Source of the DNA: Acidobacteriota bacterium
GTDB lineage: Bacteria > Acidobacteriota > Blastocatellia > UBA7656
Direction: 5' to 3'
DNA length: 64,000 nt
Assembly: GCA_040754075.1 (NCBI GenBank)
Contig: JBFMDH010000003.1
Span: 78,307 to 142,306, forward strand
Made by a program: the position numbers and the translations under genes. Shown here one piece after another: positions 7,401-15,455 of the stretch (its first letter is position 1; every line of letters starts with the position of its first letter). The notes beneath the pieces were generated by a model. That model made no database searches, was not told the DNA's origin, and saw only the letters and a program-made list of their open reading frames with translations.

Positions 7401-10182
7401 CGCCGCCACACAAGCGGAACTTCGCAACCATGAGAGCGATTATCAAACGGAAGTCGCGAAATTGCGCGAGGCGGAAAACGGCATAGAAGTTTTACGCCAG
7501 CAGTTGCTCAAAGAAATCGGTTCCACCGAACGGCTCAAAAATTTGCACACCAATCTCGAAGATGGCATCCGTCGGACGGATTTGCGTCTTGTCAATTTGG
7601 GCAATGAATTGGAAAAAGCCACCAGGCGACGCGACGAAGTTTCCGCTGAATATGTGCGTGTCGGTGATGAGGTTGAAGGCGGACGGCTGCATCTTGCAGA
7701 ACTCACAACCAAAATCAATGAACGAACCCAGGCGTTTAACGAACTCCGCGAGCAAGCCAATACCAATAACAACGAATTGAATGTTCTGCGTTCGGAAATC
7801 GCCGCCGCCGAACACCGTTTGAAATCTCTGGAGGATTTGGATTCGCATCACGCCTATTATTCGGACGCCGTGCAACAGATACTTTCGCCCGAACAGCGCG
7901 CTCGCATGAATGCGCTCGGCACGCTTGCCGATTTCGTTGAAGTCGAACCGCAATATGAAATGTTAGTCGAAAGTTTGTTCAGCCGTGAATTGCAATGCGT
8001 TCTGGTGCCCACTATTGATGATGCGCTTGCCGGCGTTGAATTCATCAAATCGGAAGATTTGAGTCGCGGCGCTTTTCTGGTTGTCGGCTTGCACGGCGGC
8101 GAAGACGATTCATCGGAAAGTCGAGAGTCCGGAATCTGGAGTCTGGAGTCGCACGACGACAACGACGATGACAACGACAACAATAATGGCTTTAAGAGTC
8201 AGGATGCCGAATCAAAAGATGATGACCATAAATCTGATGAGCAACGACGCCAGACGCCAGACTCTCGACTCCAGACTTCTTATTTTGAACTCGAAGTTTT
8301 GAGCGCAATTGACCTGTTGGGACTTAGACCCGAAATCAAAGCGGTTGTTGAGCGCGCCTTCCCCGAACGTTGCGCAGCGTCCGTAGTGCCCGATATGGAA
8401 GCCGCTTTGCAGCTTTCGATTGAAAATCCGTCACGGGTTTATGTGACGCTCGAAGGCGAACAGGTCGTCAACGGTCGGTTGATTGTTACGGGTGGACAGG
8501 CTGGACAAAAAGGCACATCGCTGCTGGCGCTCAAACGCGAAATCAAACAACTGCGCGTGCAGACGCAAATTCTGCTCGAAGAAGAATCGCGCGCGGTTGC
8601 CGATTTGAGTGAAACCCAAAAACAACTTGAAATTATCGAAAATCAGAAACTATCGCTGGATAGCGAACTGCGCGAAAAAGAGAAAGAGGCTGCCGCCCGC
8701 GATTCGCATTTTGCGGCTTTAGCCAAAGAACTCGAACGCGCCGAACAGTACGTTCGGGTAGTCGAAGCGGAAATCGAACAGGCGCGTCTTGAACATCGGG
8801 ATTTGCAATCGCGCATCGAACAGTTAGCCATTGAACTGACCGCCGCCGAAGCCTCGCGCAACAACGCTGAACAGGCAGTCACGGCGGCACAAGCGGCTTT
8901 TGTAGCGTTGCGCGCGGAAGTTGAACAATTTGCCGAACGCCTGTCGGCAATGCGCGCCGAAGTTGCCGCGCGCGCCGAACGCTTGCAGGGGGCGCGCACC
9001 GAAATGCGCCGCACCGAAACCGAAGCGCAGGAGTTGCAAGCTCGCATTAATCGCAATCGCACGGAAATTTATGAAAGCCACACGCGCATTGATGAACTTT
9101 CAACCTCGCACTTAGAAGGTGAAGACGCGGCTATCCGGTTCGATGAGGAACGCGCTACGCTGGTGGAAGCGATTCAAGCGGCGAGCGCACAGCTAATGAC
9201 GGCGCGCGCCCGCACCGATGAACTCGAAAAGACCTTGAGCCAACTCCGCCAAGATGCGAACGTCGCGCGTGACCGCCGCAGCGCAACGGAAATCGAACTC
9301 ACGCGGGTGAAATCCGACGCCGAGCATCTGTCACGCACCTGTTTTTCGGAACTGGCGATGACGCTTGAAGAAGTCGTCGCGAAACAGGCGTCAGGCGTCA
9401 GGCGTCAGGAGTCAGGCGTCGAAGCACAAGATTCATACGAAAACGGTGAATCCGTTGCACAACCGATTGCCGATGAAGCAACCGGCAACGCCGCGACCGG
9501 CGACCAGCCACCGGCTACCGATGACCAACCTTTCGACCTGGAAACCGCCAAGAGCCGTTTGGATGAATTGCGCGTCAAACTCGATGACATCGGCCCGGTG
9601 AATATGATGGCGCTTGAAGAACTGGAAGAAGCCGACGAACGTTTCAAGTTTTTATCCGAACAGCGCCGCGATATTCTCGAATCCATCAGCCTCACGGAAG
9701 AGACGCTTGCGGAAATCAAGCGCCGTTCGCGCGAACGTTTCCGTCACGCCTTCGCCCACATCAATGAAAATTTCCAACGGATGTTCGTTGAACTGTTTGG
9801 CGGCGGACGCGGCGAGATGATTTTGATTGATGAGGATGACGTTTTGGAATCGGGTATTGATATAATTGCTCAGCCGCCCGGCAAGCGTTTGCAAAATGTG
9901 ATGCTGCTTTCAGGCGGTGAAAAAGCCATGTCGGCGATATCGCTCGTGCTCGCGATATTCCAGTATAAACCGTCGCCGTTTTGTATTCTCGACGAAGTCG
10001 ATGCGCCGCTTGATGAAATGAACGTCGGACGTTTTGCCCAAAAGGTTGCAGAGATGAGCAACGAAACCCAATTCCTGGTCATCACCCACAACAAAACGAC
10101 GATGGAAGCGGCGCAGGCGCTTTACGGCGTGACGATGGAAGAACCCGGCATATCCAAATTAGTATCGGTGAAATTTGAGTAG
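4444..10182 (+). CDS. smc: Chromosome partition protein SMC, intein-containing precursor
   Basis: The 1912-residue precursor of the SMC condensin ATPase, which compacts and segregates the chromosome. The start is the ATG at 4444 with GGAG at 4434-4437; a TTG at 4411 also keeps the frame but has no site. The N-terminal head begins FKSFADKTTLIFGEGITGIVG and the P-loop GPNGCGK is interrupted after its Lys (residue 38) by an intein (residues 39-522). The extein resumes SNVSESISWVLGEQS. Two long coiled coils flank a hinge (about 1130-1310). The signature LSGGEK is at 1822-1827 and Walker B (FCILDEVDAP) at 1846-1855. After splicing about 1428 residues remain, some 230 more than usual. Three insertions explain this: an acidic Ala/Thr-rich stretch in the head (about 572-722), a heptamer-repeat insertion in the hinge (1225-1279) and another in the returning coil (1648-1695). 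scpA and scpB are not nearby. Confidence 0.97.
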   Translation: MFKLEKLEIHGFKSFADKTTLIFGEGITGIVGPNGCGKCVTGDTLITLADGRDVPIRQLVEDAIADSATIEFFDDGLVAHENPLGIEILTLNPETLRLEPRPVKAFVKRKTTPYLLRVRTRSGREVTATPYHPLFTLENGALRTLKAEDLKSGLKIAVPRRLPVSSRQVNIGSLNEERVSSNRKSIELPMTFTPELARFLGLLIAEGRNTSANQVWFVNSDEAVINDYERLANQLFALEVRRNHYKPNAEDALIYSRTWCKALEQLFNFPINSVSAEKEIPQPLFESDEATQWAFLSGLFEGDAYISGVSRYGNQRPPYIEFATASKKLAEQVMALLLRQNVFALLRKKEKYASNTVEKRRKFYYSVYIYGTEQLRHVANHLSFVGEKKQALQTLRELPSAANPNQDVIPGITHLVKEAVKLAGVKMKPHRRNHPKLAAYVENRCDASRGGLLEVVEQIQRLGVSTHLAQAHLNAINKLATSDVYWDEIVSIDRVEPIDKFVYDLSIDETHNFVAGNIIVHNSNVSESISWVLGEQSAKTLRGGKMEDVIFNGTRDRKPQGMAEVVLTLIATQDVVSRDADEEPQSDEAEYQEALENAERAAAVAKTLVAEYAPKTEEAQAEPALQTAEATQPEATGATGDANALATESTVENQVSASVSESHQTSPLALENQQSTNDAATASTAVESATDTKSELTTAQSAIVEEANADKKAKVKPRKRKAVSVMAGERITIGRRLYRTGDSDYLMNGRLCLLRDIQDLFAGTGLGGAHYAIIEQGRIGQILSSKPLDRRALIEEAAGITKFKSRKRTTELRLESAKQNLTRLNDIISEVERQVNSLKRQAQKARRYKRLREEMRALQFSVYTADYYRLNEAAERLLDELNAAEQNQQQLDASLAELETEYRVVASESRTAEDKLTELKEEAATIELEADRIRNRRAFESKQIDELTERIEKLKSEQQELENRLTQIESESEQRLANLQALEQEHAATQAELRNHESDYQTEVAKLREAENGIEVLRQQLLKEIGSTERLKNLHTNLEDGIRRTDLRLVNLGNELEKATRRRDEVSAEYVRVGDEVEGGRLHLAELTTKINERTQAFNELREQANTNNNELNVLRSEIAAAEHRLKSLEDLDSHHAYYSDAVQQILSPEQRARMNALGTLADFVEVEPQYEMLVESLFSRELQCVLVPTIDDALAGVEFIKSEDLSRGAFLVVGLHGGEDDSSESRESGIWSLESHDDNDDDNDNNNGFKSQDAESKDDDHKSDEQRRQTPDSRLQTSYFELEVLSAIDLLGLRPEIKAVVERAFPERCAASVVPDMEAALQLSIENPSRVYVTLEGEQVVNGRLIVTGGQAGQKGTSLLALKREIKQLRVQTQILLEEESRAVADLSETQKQLEIIENQKLSLDSELREKEKEAAARDSHFAALAKELERAEQYVRVVEAEIEQARLEHRDLQSRIEQLAIELTAAEASRNNAEQAVTAAQAAFVALRAEVEQFAERLSAMRAEVAARAERLQGARTEMRRTETEAQELQARINRNRTEIYESHTRIDELSTSHLEGEDAAIRFDEERATLVEAIQAASAQLMTARARTDELEKTLSQLRQDANVARDRRSATEIELTRVKSDAEHLSRTCFSELAMTLEEVVAKQASGVRRQESGVEAQDSYENGESVAQPIADEATGNAATGDQPPATDDQPFDLETAKSRLDELRVKLDDIGPVNMMALEELEEADERFKFLSEQRRDILESISLTEETLAEIKRRSRERFRHAFAHINENFQRMFVELFGGGRGEMILIDEDDVLESGIDIIAQPPGKRLQNVMLLSGGEKAMSAISLVLAIFQYKPSPFCILDEVDAPLDEMNVGRFAQKVAEMSNETQFLVITHNKTTMEAAQALYGVTMEEPGISKLVSVKFE
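4558..6009 (+). mobile_element. Intein with LAGLIDADG homing endonuclease in the SMC P-loop
   Basis: A 484-residue protein intron between Lys38 and Ser of the Walker A motif (GPNGCGK / SN). It starts with Cys (CVTGDTLITLADGRDVPI, block A). The block B Thr/His motif is GREVTATPYHPLF. Block F is YDLSIDETHNFVAG and the end is NIIVHN followed by extein Ser, so Cys1, the block B His, the penultimate His, the terminal Asn and the +1 nucleophile are all present and splicing should work. Between the splicing blocks are two dodecapeptide motifs, LGLLIAEG (near 5040) and LSGLFEGDAY (near 5334), each keeping the catalytic acid (Glu and Asp). The homing endonuclease therefore looks intact. Insertion into a nucleotide-binding loop is the usual choice of inteins. 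Without splicing the ATPase cannot be active. Confidence 0.97.
6157..6624 (+). other. Low-complexity insertion in the SMC head domain
   Basis: Right after the strand GMAEVVLTL of the N-terminal head, about 150 residues rich in Ala, Glu, Thr and Gln are inserted. They end in a basic patch (KKAKVKPRKRKA) before the expected strand ERITIGRRLYRTGDSDY. In ordinary SMCs these two strands are joined by a short loop. No heptamer array is obvious here, so its origin may differ from the other two insertions. It is probably a disordered surface loop. Confidence 0.75.
8116..8280 (+). repeat. Paired heptamer arrays inserted in the SMC hinge
   Basis: Five 7-bp units ending in (A)RTC (GAAAGTC, GAGAGTC, CGGAATC, TGGAGTC, TGGAGTC; 8116-8150) face five units starting with GAC (GACGCCA twice, GACTCTC, GACTCCA, GACTTCT; 8246-8280), with 95 bp between them. 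The right arm is a diverged reverse complement of the left. The whole is 165 bp (55 codons) and begins exactly at a codon boundary. It encodes an Asp/Ser/Asn-rich stretch where normal SMC hinges have none. The outer boundaries are set by the repeat, not by a known target duplication. Confidence 0.85.
9386..9526 (+). repeat. Paired heptamer arrays inserted in the SMC C-terminal coiled coil
   Basis: Five units AGGCGTC/AGGAGTC (9386-9420) are followed 71 bp later by five units ending in ACC (CGCGACC, GGCGACC, AGCCACC, GGCTACC, GATGACC; 9492-9526). The total is 141 bp, 47 codons, in frame. The two arrays are not complements of each other, unlike those in the hinge. The encoded segment (ASGVRRQESGVEAQ... 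to ...PPATDDQP) has no heptad pattern, so it should bulge out of the coiled coil just before DLETAKSRLDELR. Confidence 0.8.
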
Positions 10183-10183
10183 T

Positions 10184-10945
10184 ATGAAAAAGGATTCAGG
10201 ATTCAGGATTCAGGATTCAATTGAACGAAAGGTTCATTTTTTGAAAATTGCAAAAGCGCTGGTTGCTGTTTGCTGGTTGCTGTTTGTCGCGGGTCTTTCG
10301 CCCGCATTCGCTCAAGAAAAAAGCGAATCCGATGATTCGGCAACTTTGCAATTCAGCTACAAATTCGAGCAGCCGCGTTTCTGGATTTCGATTATTGACA
10401 TTCAACTTGACGCAAACGGGGAAGGCGAACTCCGATTCAAACGCGGCGAAGAAGATGAATTGATTGATTTAAAAATGAAGGTGTTGCCCGCAACCCTCAG
10501 TCGCCTTCGCCAGCTTTACGAAAAAACCAATTTTCTCAACTCGGAAGAAAATTATCAGGATAAAAAAGACCACTCGAATTTGGGCACCGTCACCCTGCTG
10601 TTGTCATCCGGCAATCGTCAGCGACAGGCAAAGTTCAATTATACGCCGAATCTCGATATAAAAGAGATTGCCGAAATTTTTCGCGGACTTGCCACCCAGC
10701 GGATTCACCAACTCGATATAGAAAATGCCCAGCAATATCAACCGCTCGATATTCCCAAACGGCTCGAAGAGGTTGAAAACGATCTGCGGCTTGAGCGTAT
10801 CACCGAACCGCCGCAACTCATACCCGTGCTTCGCGAAATTTCCAACAGTAATTTTGCTCCAATCATTGCCCGCAATCAGGCAAAACGCATCGTCGAAAGC
10901 ATCGAAAAACAGAAGTATAAAACTCCAATCAGAGGAGAAAAATAA
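10184..10945 (+). CDS. Secreted protein of unknown function
   Basis: I do not recognise this family. It follows the smc stop by one base. The first ATG is at 10184, but the signal peptide proper (LKIAKALVAVCWLLFVAGLSPAFA) begins at a TTG at 10241 preceded by GAAAGG, so translation may start there. The 19 extra residues are encoded by a heptamer array. The mature part, about 210 residues, has no obvious membrane segment. It looks mixed alpha/beta, with a C-terminal helical half rich in Leu, Ile, Gln and Arg. The close spacing suggests co-transcription with smc, though a functional link is not shown. Confidence 0.6.
   Translation: MKKDSGFRIQDSIERKVHFLKIAKALVAVCWLLFVAGLSPAFAQEKSESDDSATLQFSYKFEQPRFWISIIDIQLDANGEGELRFKRGEEDELIDLKMKVLPATLSRLRQLYEKTNFLNSEENYQDKKDHSNLGTVTLLLSSGNRQRQAKFNYTPNLDIKEIAEIFRGLATQRIHQLDIENAQQYQPLDIPKRLEEVENDLRLERITEPPQLIPVLREISNSNFAPIIARNQAKRIVESIEKQKYKTPIRGEK
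10192..10288 (+). repeat. Paired heptamer arrays across the start of the gene after smc
   Basis: Four perfect units GGATTCA (10192-10219) and, 41 bp on, four units GGTTGCT/GTTTGCT/GGTTGCT/GTTTGTC (10261-10288). The first array lies in the leader or N-terminal extension. The second encodes the hydrophobic core of the signal peptide (VAVCWLLFV). Confidence 0.85.
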
Positions 10946-11116
10946 TCGCCGGAGTCAGATGAAGCGCGGGCGTTTCTTATTGAATCGATAAATTAAACCG
11001 AGCATTTTTCTCGATTCGATTTTTCGCCTTACTAGAAAAACTTTGGCGGTTTGTTATAAAATTCGCCCGCACCCCGAGGCAGGATAAATTAATTTCATTC
11101 CTCACCGGACAGGTCT

Positions 11117-12622
11117 ATGTTTATTCCCAAAGGCAAAGCGGTTTATGAGAACCTTGCAACCAGTTATGTGCTGGTTGACGCGCTGGTGGTTGATTTATGC
11201 GAAGGCGGATTTTCAGGGGTTATCGAAATCACTTTGCGCAACAGCGACAGCCGCATTCTGGTTGAAAGAGGCAATGTCTCTGCGATTATTGAAAAACCTG
11301 TCGGAGCCGAATTTAGCAAAACGACCATCATGAGTCTTGCAAAACGCGCGCGCGCGGAACGCGGACGGGTTTCGGTTTATGCTTATCCACCGGGGATTGC
11401 CGATTCCATTGCCGGTCGAATGATTGCCGAAGCGCTTTACACCAACCTCAGCACCGAATTTGCCGATATTGAAAAGTTGATTTTGAAACTCTGTCGCGAA
11501 GGTGATCGCGAATGGTTTGTCGAAGTCATAACCGGCGGCAAAGAAACCCTCATTCATATTGCCGATGAGCGTTATCGGATTATTTCTGAAAGCCAATTGG
11601 CAGAAGATCGCGTATCGCAGGCATTCGATAAAAACGATACTTCGCCGCTCGGTCAACTGGTTCAGGAATGTCATCGCGCAGGCGGTACATTTGATGTTTA
11701 TTTCAAGTCGTTAAAATTCGATGAACCGGCAATTGAAAACCCGGCAACCGAAGAATCGTTGACAGCGCCGGGAGAACCGCCACTCCTGAATTCACAAGCC
11801 TCGTCAACCACTACCGATTCATCCGACATCGGTTCTGAAACGCCGAATGTGTCAGCACCGGTAATCGCTGAAAAAGATCAGACACCACTGGCAGTCGACG
11901 CGCAGAAGCTGAGCAGCAATCCGCCAAGCAATGAAATCATCACGCCTGCGGTTGAAAAAATCGAAGACCGTCAGTTTGCGCAAGCTCAGCAAAACCTTAA
12001 TGAAACGCTGATAAACGAACCGGTTGTGGACATGGCATTAGCGGTTGAGTCGAAGGGCGCAAATCCAGCAATCAATAGCCAACCGTTAAATAAAATTTCC
12101 TCGCCACAGGCGGTTGCCTCATTGGGTGAAATCGAGAAAGCGACCCCGGTGCCGAGGGTTTTGCCGACACGTGAGTTGATGGCTTTGCCGGGCAACCTTG
12201 AAGAATTGGAAACCGCTATGAAAATGGCAGACCTTCGCCGATTGATGGGCAAAATCATCAAGACCATCGAAGAGGTCAATCGCGGCGTCGAACACCGGGA
12301 CAATTTTCAAATGCACCTGCGCGCGGGACAGTTAAAGGTTGCCGAACAATTTCCTTTCCTTGATCCCTTCGGTTCGGAATTTGAATACTTGGACGGAGAA
12401 ATCGTTTCGGTCGGCAAAATCGAACCGGAAGAATTCATCACCGGTCTTGAAGATGCCCTGATATTTGCGGTAACCGAAGCGACGCAAGCCAGCCCGCAAC
12501 CCCTCAGATTGCGCTCCTTTATTGCCGAAGAGTTGAAAAATTTATTGGAGCGCAACCGCGAAGAATTTACCCACTATGAACTGGATGTTTCCATCAAACG
12601 CATCATTGGCCCACAGATGTGA
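11117..12622 (+). CDS. Uncharacterised cytoplasmic protein with duplicated N-terminal domain
   Basis: 501 residues, no signal peptide and no membrane segment. The N-terminal half seems to hold two related domains: residues about 15-60 (LVDALVVDLCEGGFSGVIEI...ILVERGNVSAII) and about 110-160 (IEKLILKLCREGDREWFVEV...LIHIADERYRII) share the same order of helix, strands and acidic turn. A Pro/Ser/Thr-rich linker (about 210-350) follows. The C-terminal domain (about 365-501: DLRRLMGKIIKTIEEVNRG, then LDPFGSEFEYLDGEIVSVG) is mainly helical. The layout recalls DUF4388-like signalling modules, but the resemblance is too weak to assign. It has its own upstream gap (10946-11116, with a TATAAAA near 11055) and ends 46 bp before convergent miaA. 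Confidence 0.6.
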   Translation: MFIPKGKAVYENLATSYVLVDALVVDLCEGGFSGVIEITLRNSDSRILVERGNVSAIIEKPVGAEFSKTTIMSLAKRARAERGRVSVYAYPPGIADSIAGRMIAEALYTNLSTEFADIEKLILKLCREGDREWFVEVITGGKETLIHIADERYRIISESQLAEDRVSQAFDKNDTSPLGQLVQECHRAGGTFDVYFKSLKFDEPAIENPATEESLTAPGEPPLLNSQASSTTTDSSDIGSETPNVSAPVIAEKDQTPLAVDAQKLSSNPPSNEIITPAVEKIEDRQFAQAQQNLNETLINEPVVDMALAVESKGANPAINSQPLNKISSPQAVASLGEIEKATPVPRVLPTRELMALPGNLEELETAMKMADLRRLMGKIIKTIEEVNRGVEHRDNFQMHLRAGQLKVAEQFPFLDPFGSEFEYLDGEIVSVGKIEPEEFITGLEDALIFAVTEATQASPQPLRLRSFIAEELKNLLERNREEFTHYELDVSIKRIIGPQM

Positions 12623-12668
12623 CAGCAAAATTCCAAAGAGAATCTGCAACTCGGTGTTAGTTTCCTGA

Positions 12669-13607
12669 TTAACAATCAAGCCGTTGACATTCTTCGGTCA
12701 GGTAATCCCGCGCTTCCGCAAAAGCATACGCCTCATCACCGAACCGATGAATCCATTTCACATTGGGTTGCGCGCGCCACCAACTCAGTTGACGCTTGGC
12801 ATAATGGCGGGTATCGAGTTTCATCTGATTGAGCGCGTCTTCAGGTGTGCGTTTGCCTTGCAGGTATTCGACGACACGGCGATAGCCATGCGCCTGAAAA
12901 GCTTTGGCATTTGGTGGGATGCCCGAACCTAAAAGCGCCTCGACCTCTTCGACCAAACCTCGTTCAAACATAATTTCAGCGCGGCGGTTGATTTTTTCAT
13001 AGAGCCGGTCTCGCGGCGGATTGAGGGCAATGATACGAATGCGGCGCGCCAGCGCAGGCGGCGGCAGCAAATTTTTTTGCGCTACCGATATGCGTGTGCC
13101 GGTTTGCAGATAAAATTCGATGGCGCGCATCGCGCGCGACCAATCACGCGGGCTGATGGCGGCGGCGGCTTGCGGGTCTAGGCGTTTGAGAATGTCATGC
13201 AAATGTTCCGCGCCTTTTTTATCGCGCAGTTTTTCCAGGCGTTCACGCAAGGCTAAATCGGTTGGCGGCGCTTCAAAAATCGGATTCATGATGGCGCGCA
13301 GGTAAAACCCTGTGCCGCCGACCAGTAGCGCCATTCGCCCGCGCGCTTCAATCGCCGCGATGGTTTCCAGGGCAAGACGCGCAAAATCCCCGGCGGTAAA
13401 ATTTTCGGTGGGTTCGACAATATCAATCAAATGATGCGGAATGCCGCACTGTTCTTCGGGTGGAACTTTAGCCGTAGCGACCTCGATGCCGCGATAGACC
13501 TGCACCGAATCGAGATTGATAATCTCGCCATCGAAATGTAGAGCGAGTTTGATACCTAAATCACTTTTGCCGGAAGCCGTCGGCCCGACAATTGCTGGAA
13601 TAATCAT
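12669..13607 (-). CDS. miaA: tRNA dimethylallyltransferase
   Basis: Transfers a dimethylallyl group to N6 of A37 in tRNAs that read codons starting with U. The P-loop GPTASGKS is at residues 8-15, followed by the DSVQVYRG motif (usually DSMQVYRG), LIDIVEP, the LVGGTGFYLRA motif and a C-terminal basic region with TRHYAKRQLSWWR. The start ATG at 13607 gives 312 residues, normal for the family. An in-frame extension to 13703 has no family counterpart. Convergent with the gene ending at 12622 and divergent from the efflux operon at 13830. Confidence 0.95.
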   Translation of the reverse strand: MIIPAIVGPTASGKSDLGIKLALHFDGEIINLDSVQVYRGIEVATAKVPPEEQCGIPHHLIDIVEPTENFTAGDFARLALETIAAIEARGRMALLVGGTGFYLRAIMNPIFEAPPTDLALRERLEKLRDKKGAEHLHDILKRLDPQAAAAISPRDWSRAMRAIEFYLQTGTRISVAQKNLLPPPALARRIRIIALNPPRDRLYEKINRRAEIMFERGLVEEVEALLGSGIPPNAKAFQAHGYRRVVEYLQGKRTPEDALNQMKLDTRHYAKRQLSWWRAQPNVKWIHRFGDEAYAFAEARDYLTEECQRLDC

Positions 13608-13829
13608 ATGAGTTCTTAAATTACCAGGACGTTTTGAATTTACCAGAAACCGATTAAAACCCAAATGGCTTCTGCCGGAGTGTAAATGACCAATACAAAT
13701 CAAAATATTTGTTCGAGTGAAAAACCGGGTTTGGTGTAACCGTCTGCGTCAGGAAAGCGTCTAACTGACAGGAGAGATTTTCAAAAGCTGTTTTTTAGTA
13801 GAACAGAGTAGATTTAGCGCGAGGATAAA

Positions 13830-15449
13830 ATGGCAGAGAGATTTAAAAAATTAATGGAATTTATTAAACGTCGCAACGCAGCAATCGCGGCAATCATATT
13901 GTTGGCTGCGGCTGGTGTAGCCGCTTTTTTCTTTTGGAATAACAAAGCCAGTGCCAGCGATTACATTACGGCAAAGGTTGAGCGTGGGAATGTTGAAGTG
14001 ACCGTGTCGGCAACCGGCACGGTGCAGGCGGTGACCACCGTGCAGGTTGGTTCGCAGGTTTCCGGCACGGTGCAATGGCTTGGCGCGGATTTTAATACCG
14101 ATGTTAAACGCGGGCAGGTGATTGCCAGGCTTGACCCGTCCATCATCCAGGCGCAGGTTGATAATGCGCGCGCCAATGTTGCCAACGCCGAAGCGGCAAT
14201 TCAGGCAGCAGAAACCGAAATTACCAATCAACAGGCAAATCTGGCGGCTTCGCAGGCAAACCTGGAAGTCACCCGTGTACAACGCGACGATGCGGTTGCC
14301 GTGGTTAAACGTTATCAGGAAATTAAAGAGGTCATCGCCGGTCGCGATATTGAACTCGCGCAAGCCAACGCCAATGCTGCCGCGGCGCGTTATCAACAAG
14401 CCGCCGCACAGGTCAAACAGGTGCAGGCTGCGAATGCCTCTGCAAAAGCTAAACTTGCTCAATCGAAAGCTTCACTTGCACAAGCCAAAGCCCAGCTTGA
14501 ACAATCCGCGGCTAACCTTGATCATACCATCATTACCTCACCGATTGATGGCGTCGTGATTTCGCGAAACGTCGATGTCGGACAAACGGTTGCCGCAAGT
14601 TTGCAAGCGCCCACGCTGTTTACGATTGCCAACGACCTGACCAAAATGCAGGTACTGGCTTCGATTGACGAAGCCGATGTCGGACAAATCAAACAGGGCA
14701 TCAAAGCCAATTTCACGGTCGATGCGTTTCCCAATGAAACCTTCACCGGTGAAATCACCCAGTTGCGGTTGAATGCCCAGACACTGCAAAACGTCGTCAC
14801 TTACAGTGCGGTGATCGAGGTCGCAAATCCCGATTTGAAATTGCGTCCGGGAATGACCACGAATATCACTATTCCGGTGGCGCGACGCGAGAATGTGTTG
14901 ACGGTTCCGAATGCGGCGCTGAGATTCAAACCAACGCTTTCGGAAAAAGAGGAACAGGATTTACGCGCAAAGATGGAAGAGCGTCGCAAACAACGCGAAG
15001 CTGAACGCGGCGGTCAGGAAGGTCAGGCGCAGCCTACAGGCGAACAGGCAACGCCAGCAACCGCACAGGAAGGAGCGCAAAGCGGAGAACGTCGCGGCAA
15101 CCGCAATGGTCAACCATCGCCCGCGCCTCAAGCAGGGCAGGCAAACCAACAAGGACAGCAAAGCCAATCTCCGCAAAGCGGCGCAGGTGAACAACAGACC
15201 GGACAGCAAAGCGGGCAACGCCGACAAGGTGGACAAATGGTTTGGGTGCTGACGGGTACGAAAACCATTGAACCGCGATTTGTGCGCACGGGACTCACAA
15301 ACGGGCGAATGACGGAAATCATCGCCGGGGATTTACATGAAGGCGATACCATCGTCACAGGTCAAAACGATACGGGCAACAGCAATCGCCCGCAACAAAC
15401 AACTTCGCCGTTCAATCAAAGAGGTCCAACGCCGGGACGCGGAAGATAG
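13830..15449 (+). CDS. Efflux periplasmic adaptor subunit (HlyD/MacA type)
   Basis: 539 residues. There is an N-terminal membrane anchor (about 16-36) and a first half of the lipoyl domain (VSATGTVQAVTTVQVGSQVSG). A very Ala/Gln-rich coiled-coil hairpin (about 105-225) is followed by the second lipoyl half (ITSPIDGVVISRNVDVGQTV) and beta-barrel and membrane-proximal domains (about 270-350). A long disordered Gln/Gly/Pro linker (about 375-475) follows, and the end is VRTGLTNGRMTEIIAGDLHEGD. Its place before an ABC ATPase and a MacB-type permease identifies it as the adaptor of a tripartite pump or lipoprotein/antibiotic exporter. GAGG lies six bases before the ATG. The linker interrupts the membrane-proximal domain and is unusual for MacA. 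No outer-membrane TolC gene is adjacent. Confidence 0.92.
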   Translation: MAERFKKLMEFIKRRNAAIAAIILLAAAGVAAFFFWNNKASASDYITAKVERGNVEVTVSATGTVQAVTTVQVGSQVSGTVQWLGADFNTDVKRGQVIARLDPSIIQAQVDNARANVANAEAAIQAAETEITNQQANLAASQANLEVTRVQRDDAVAVVKRYQEIKEVIAGRDIELAQANANAAAARYQQAAAQVKQVQAANASAKAKLAQSKASLAQAKAQLEQSAANLDHTIITSPIDGVVISRNVDVGQTVAASLQAPTLFTIANDLTKMQVLASIDEADVGQIKQGIKANFTVDAFPNETFTGEITQLRLNAQTLQNVVTYSAVIEVANPDLKLRPGMTTNITIPVARRENVLTVPNAALRFKPTLSEKEEQDLRAKMEERRKQREAERGGQEGQAQPTGEQATPATAQEGAQSGERRGNRNGQPSPAPQAGQANQQGQQSQSPQSGAGEQQTGQQSGQRRQGGQMVWVLTGTKTIEPRFVRTGLTNGRMTEIIAGDLHEGDTIVTGQNDTGNSNRPQQTTSPFNQRGPTPGRGR

Positions 15450-15455
15450 GAAGTT

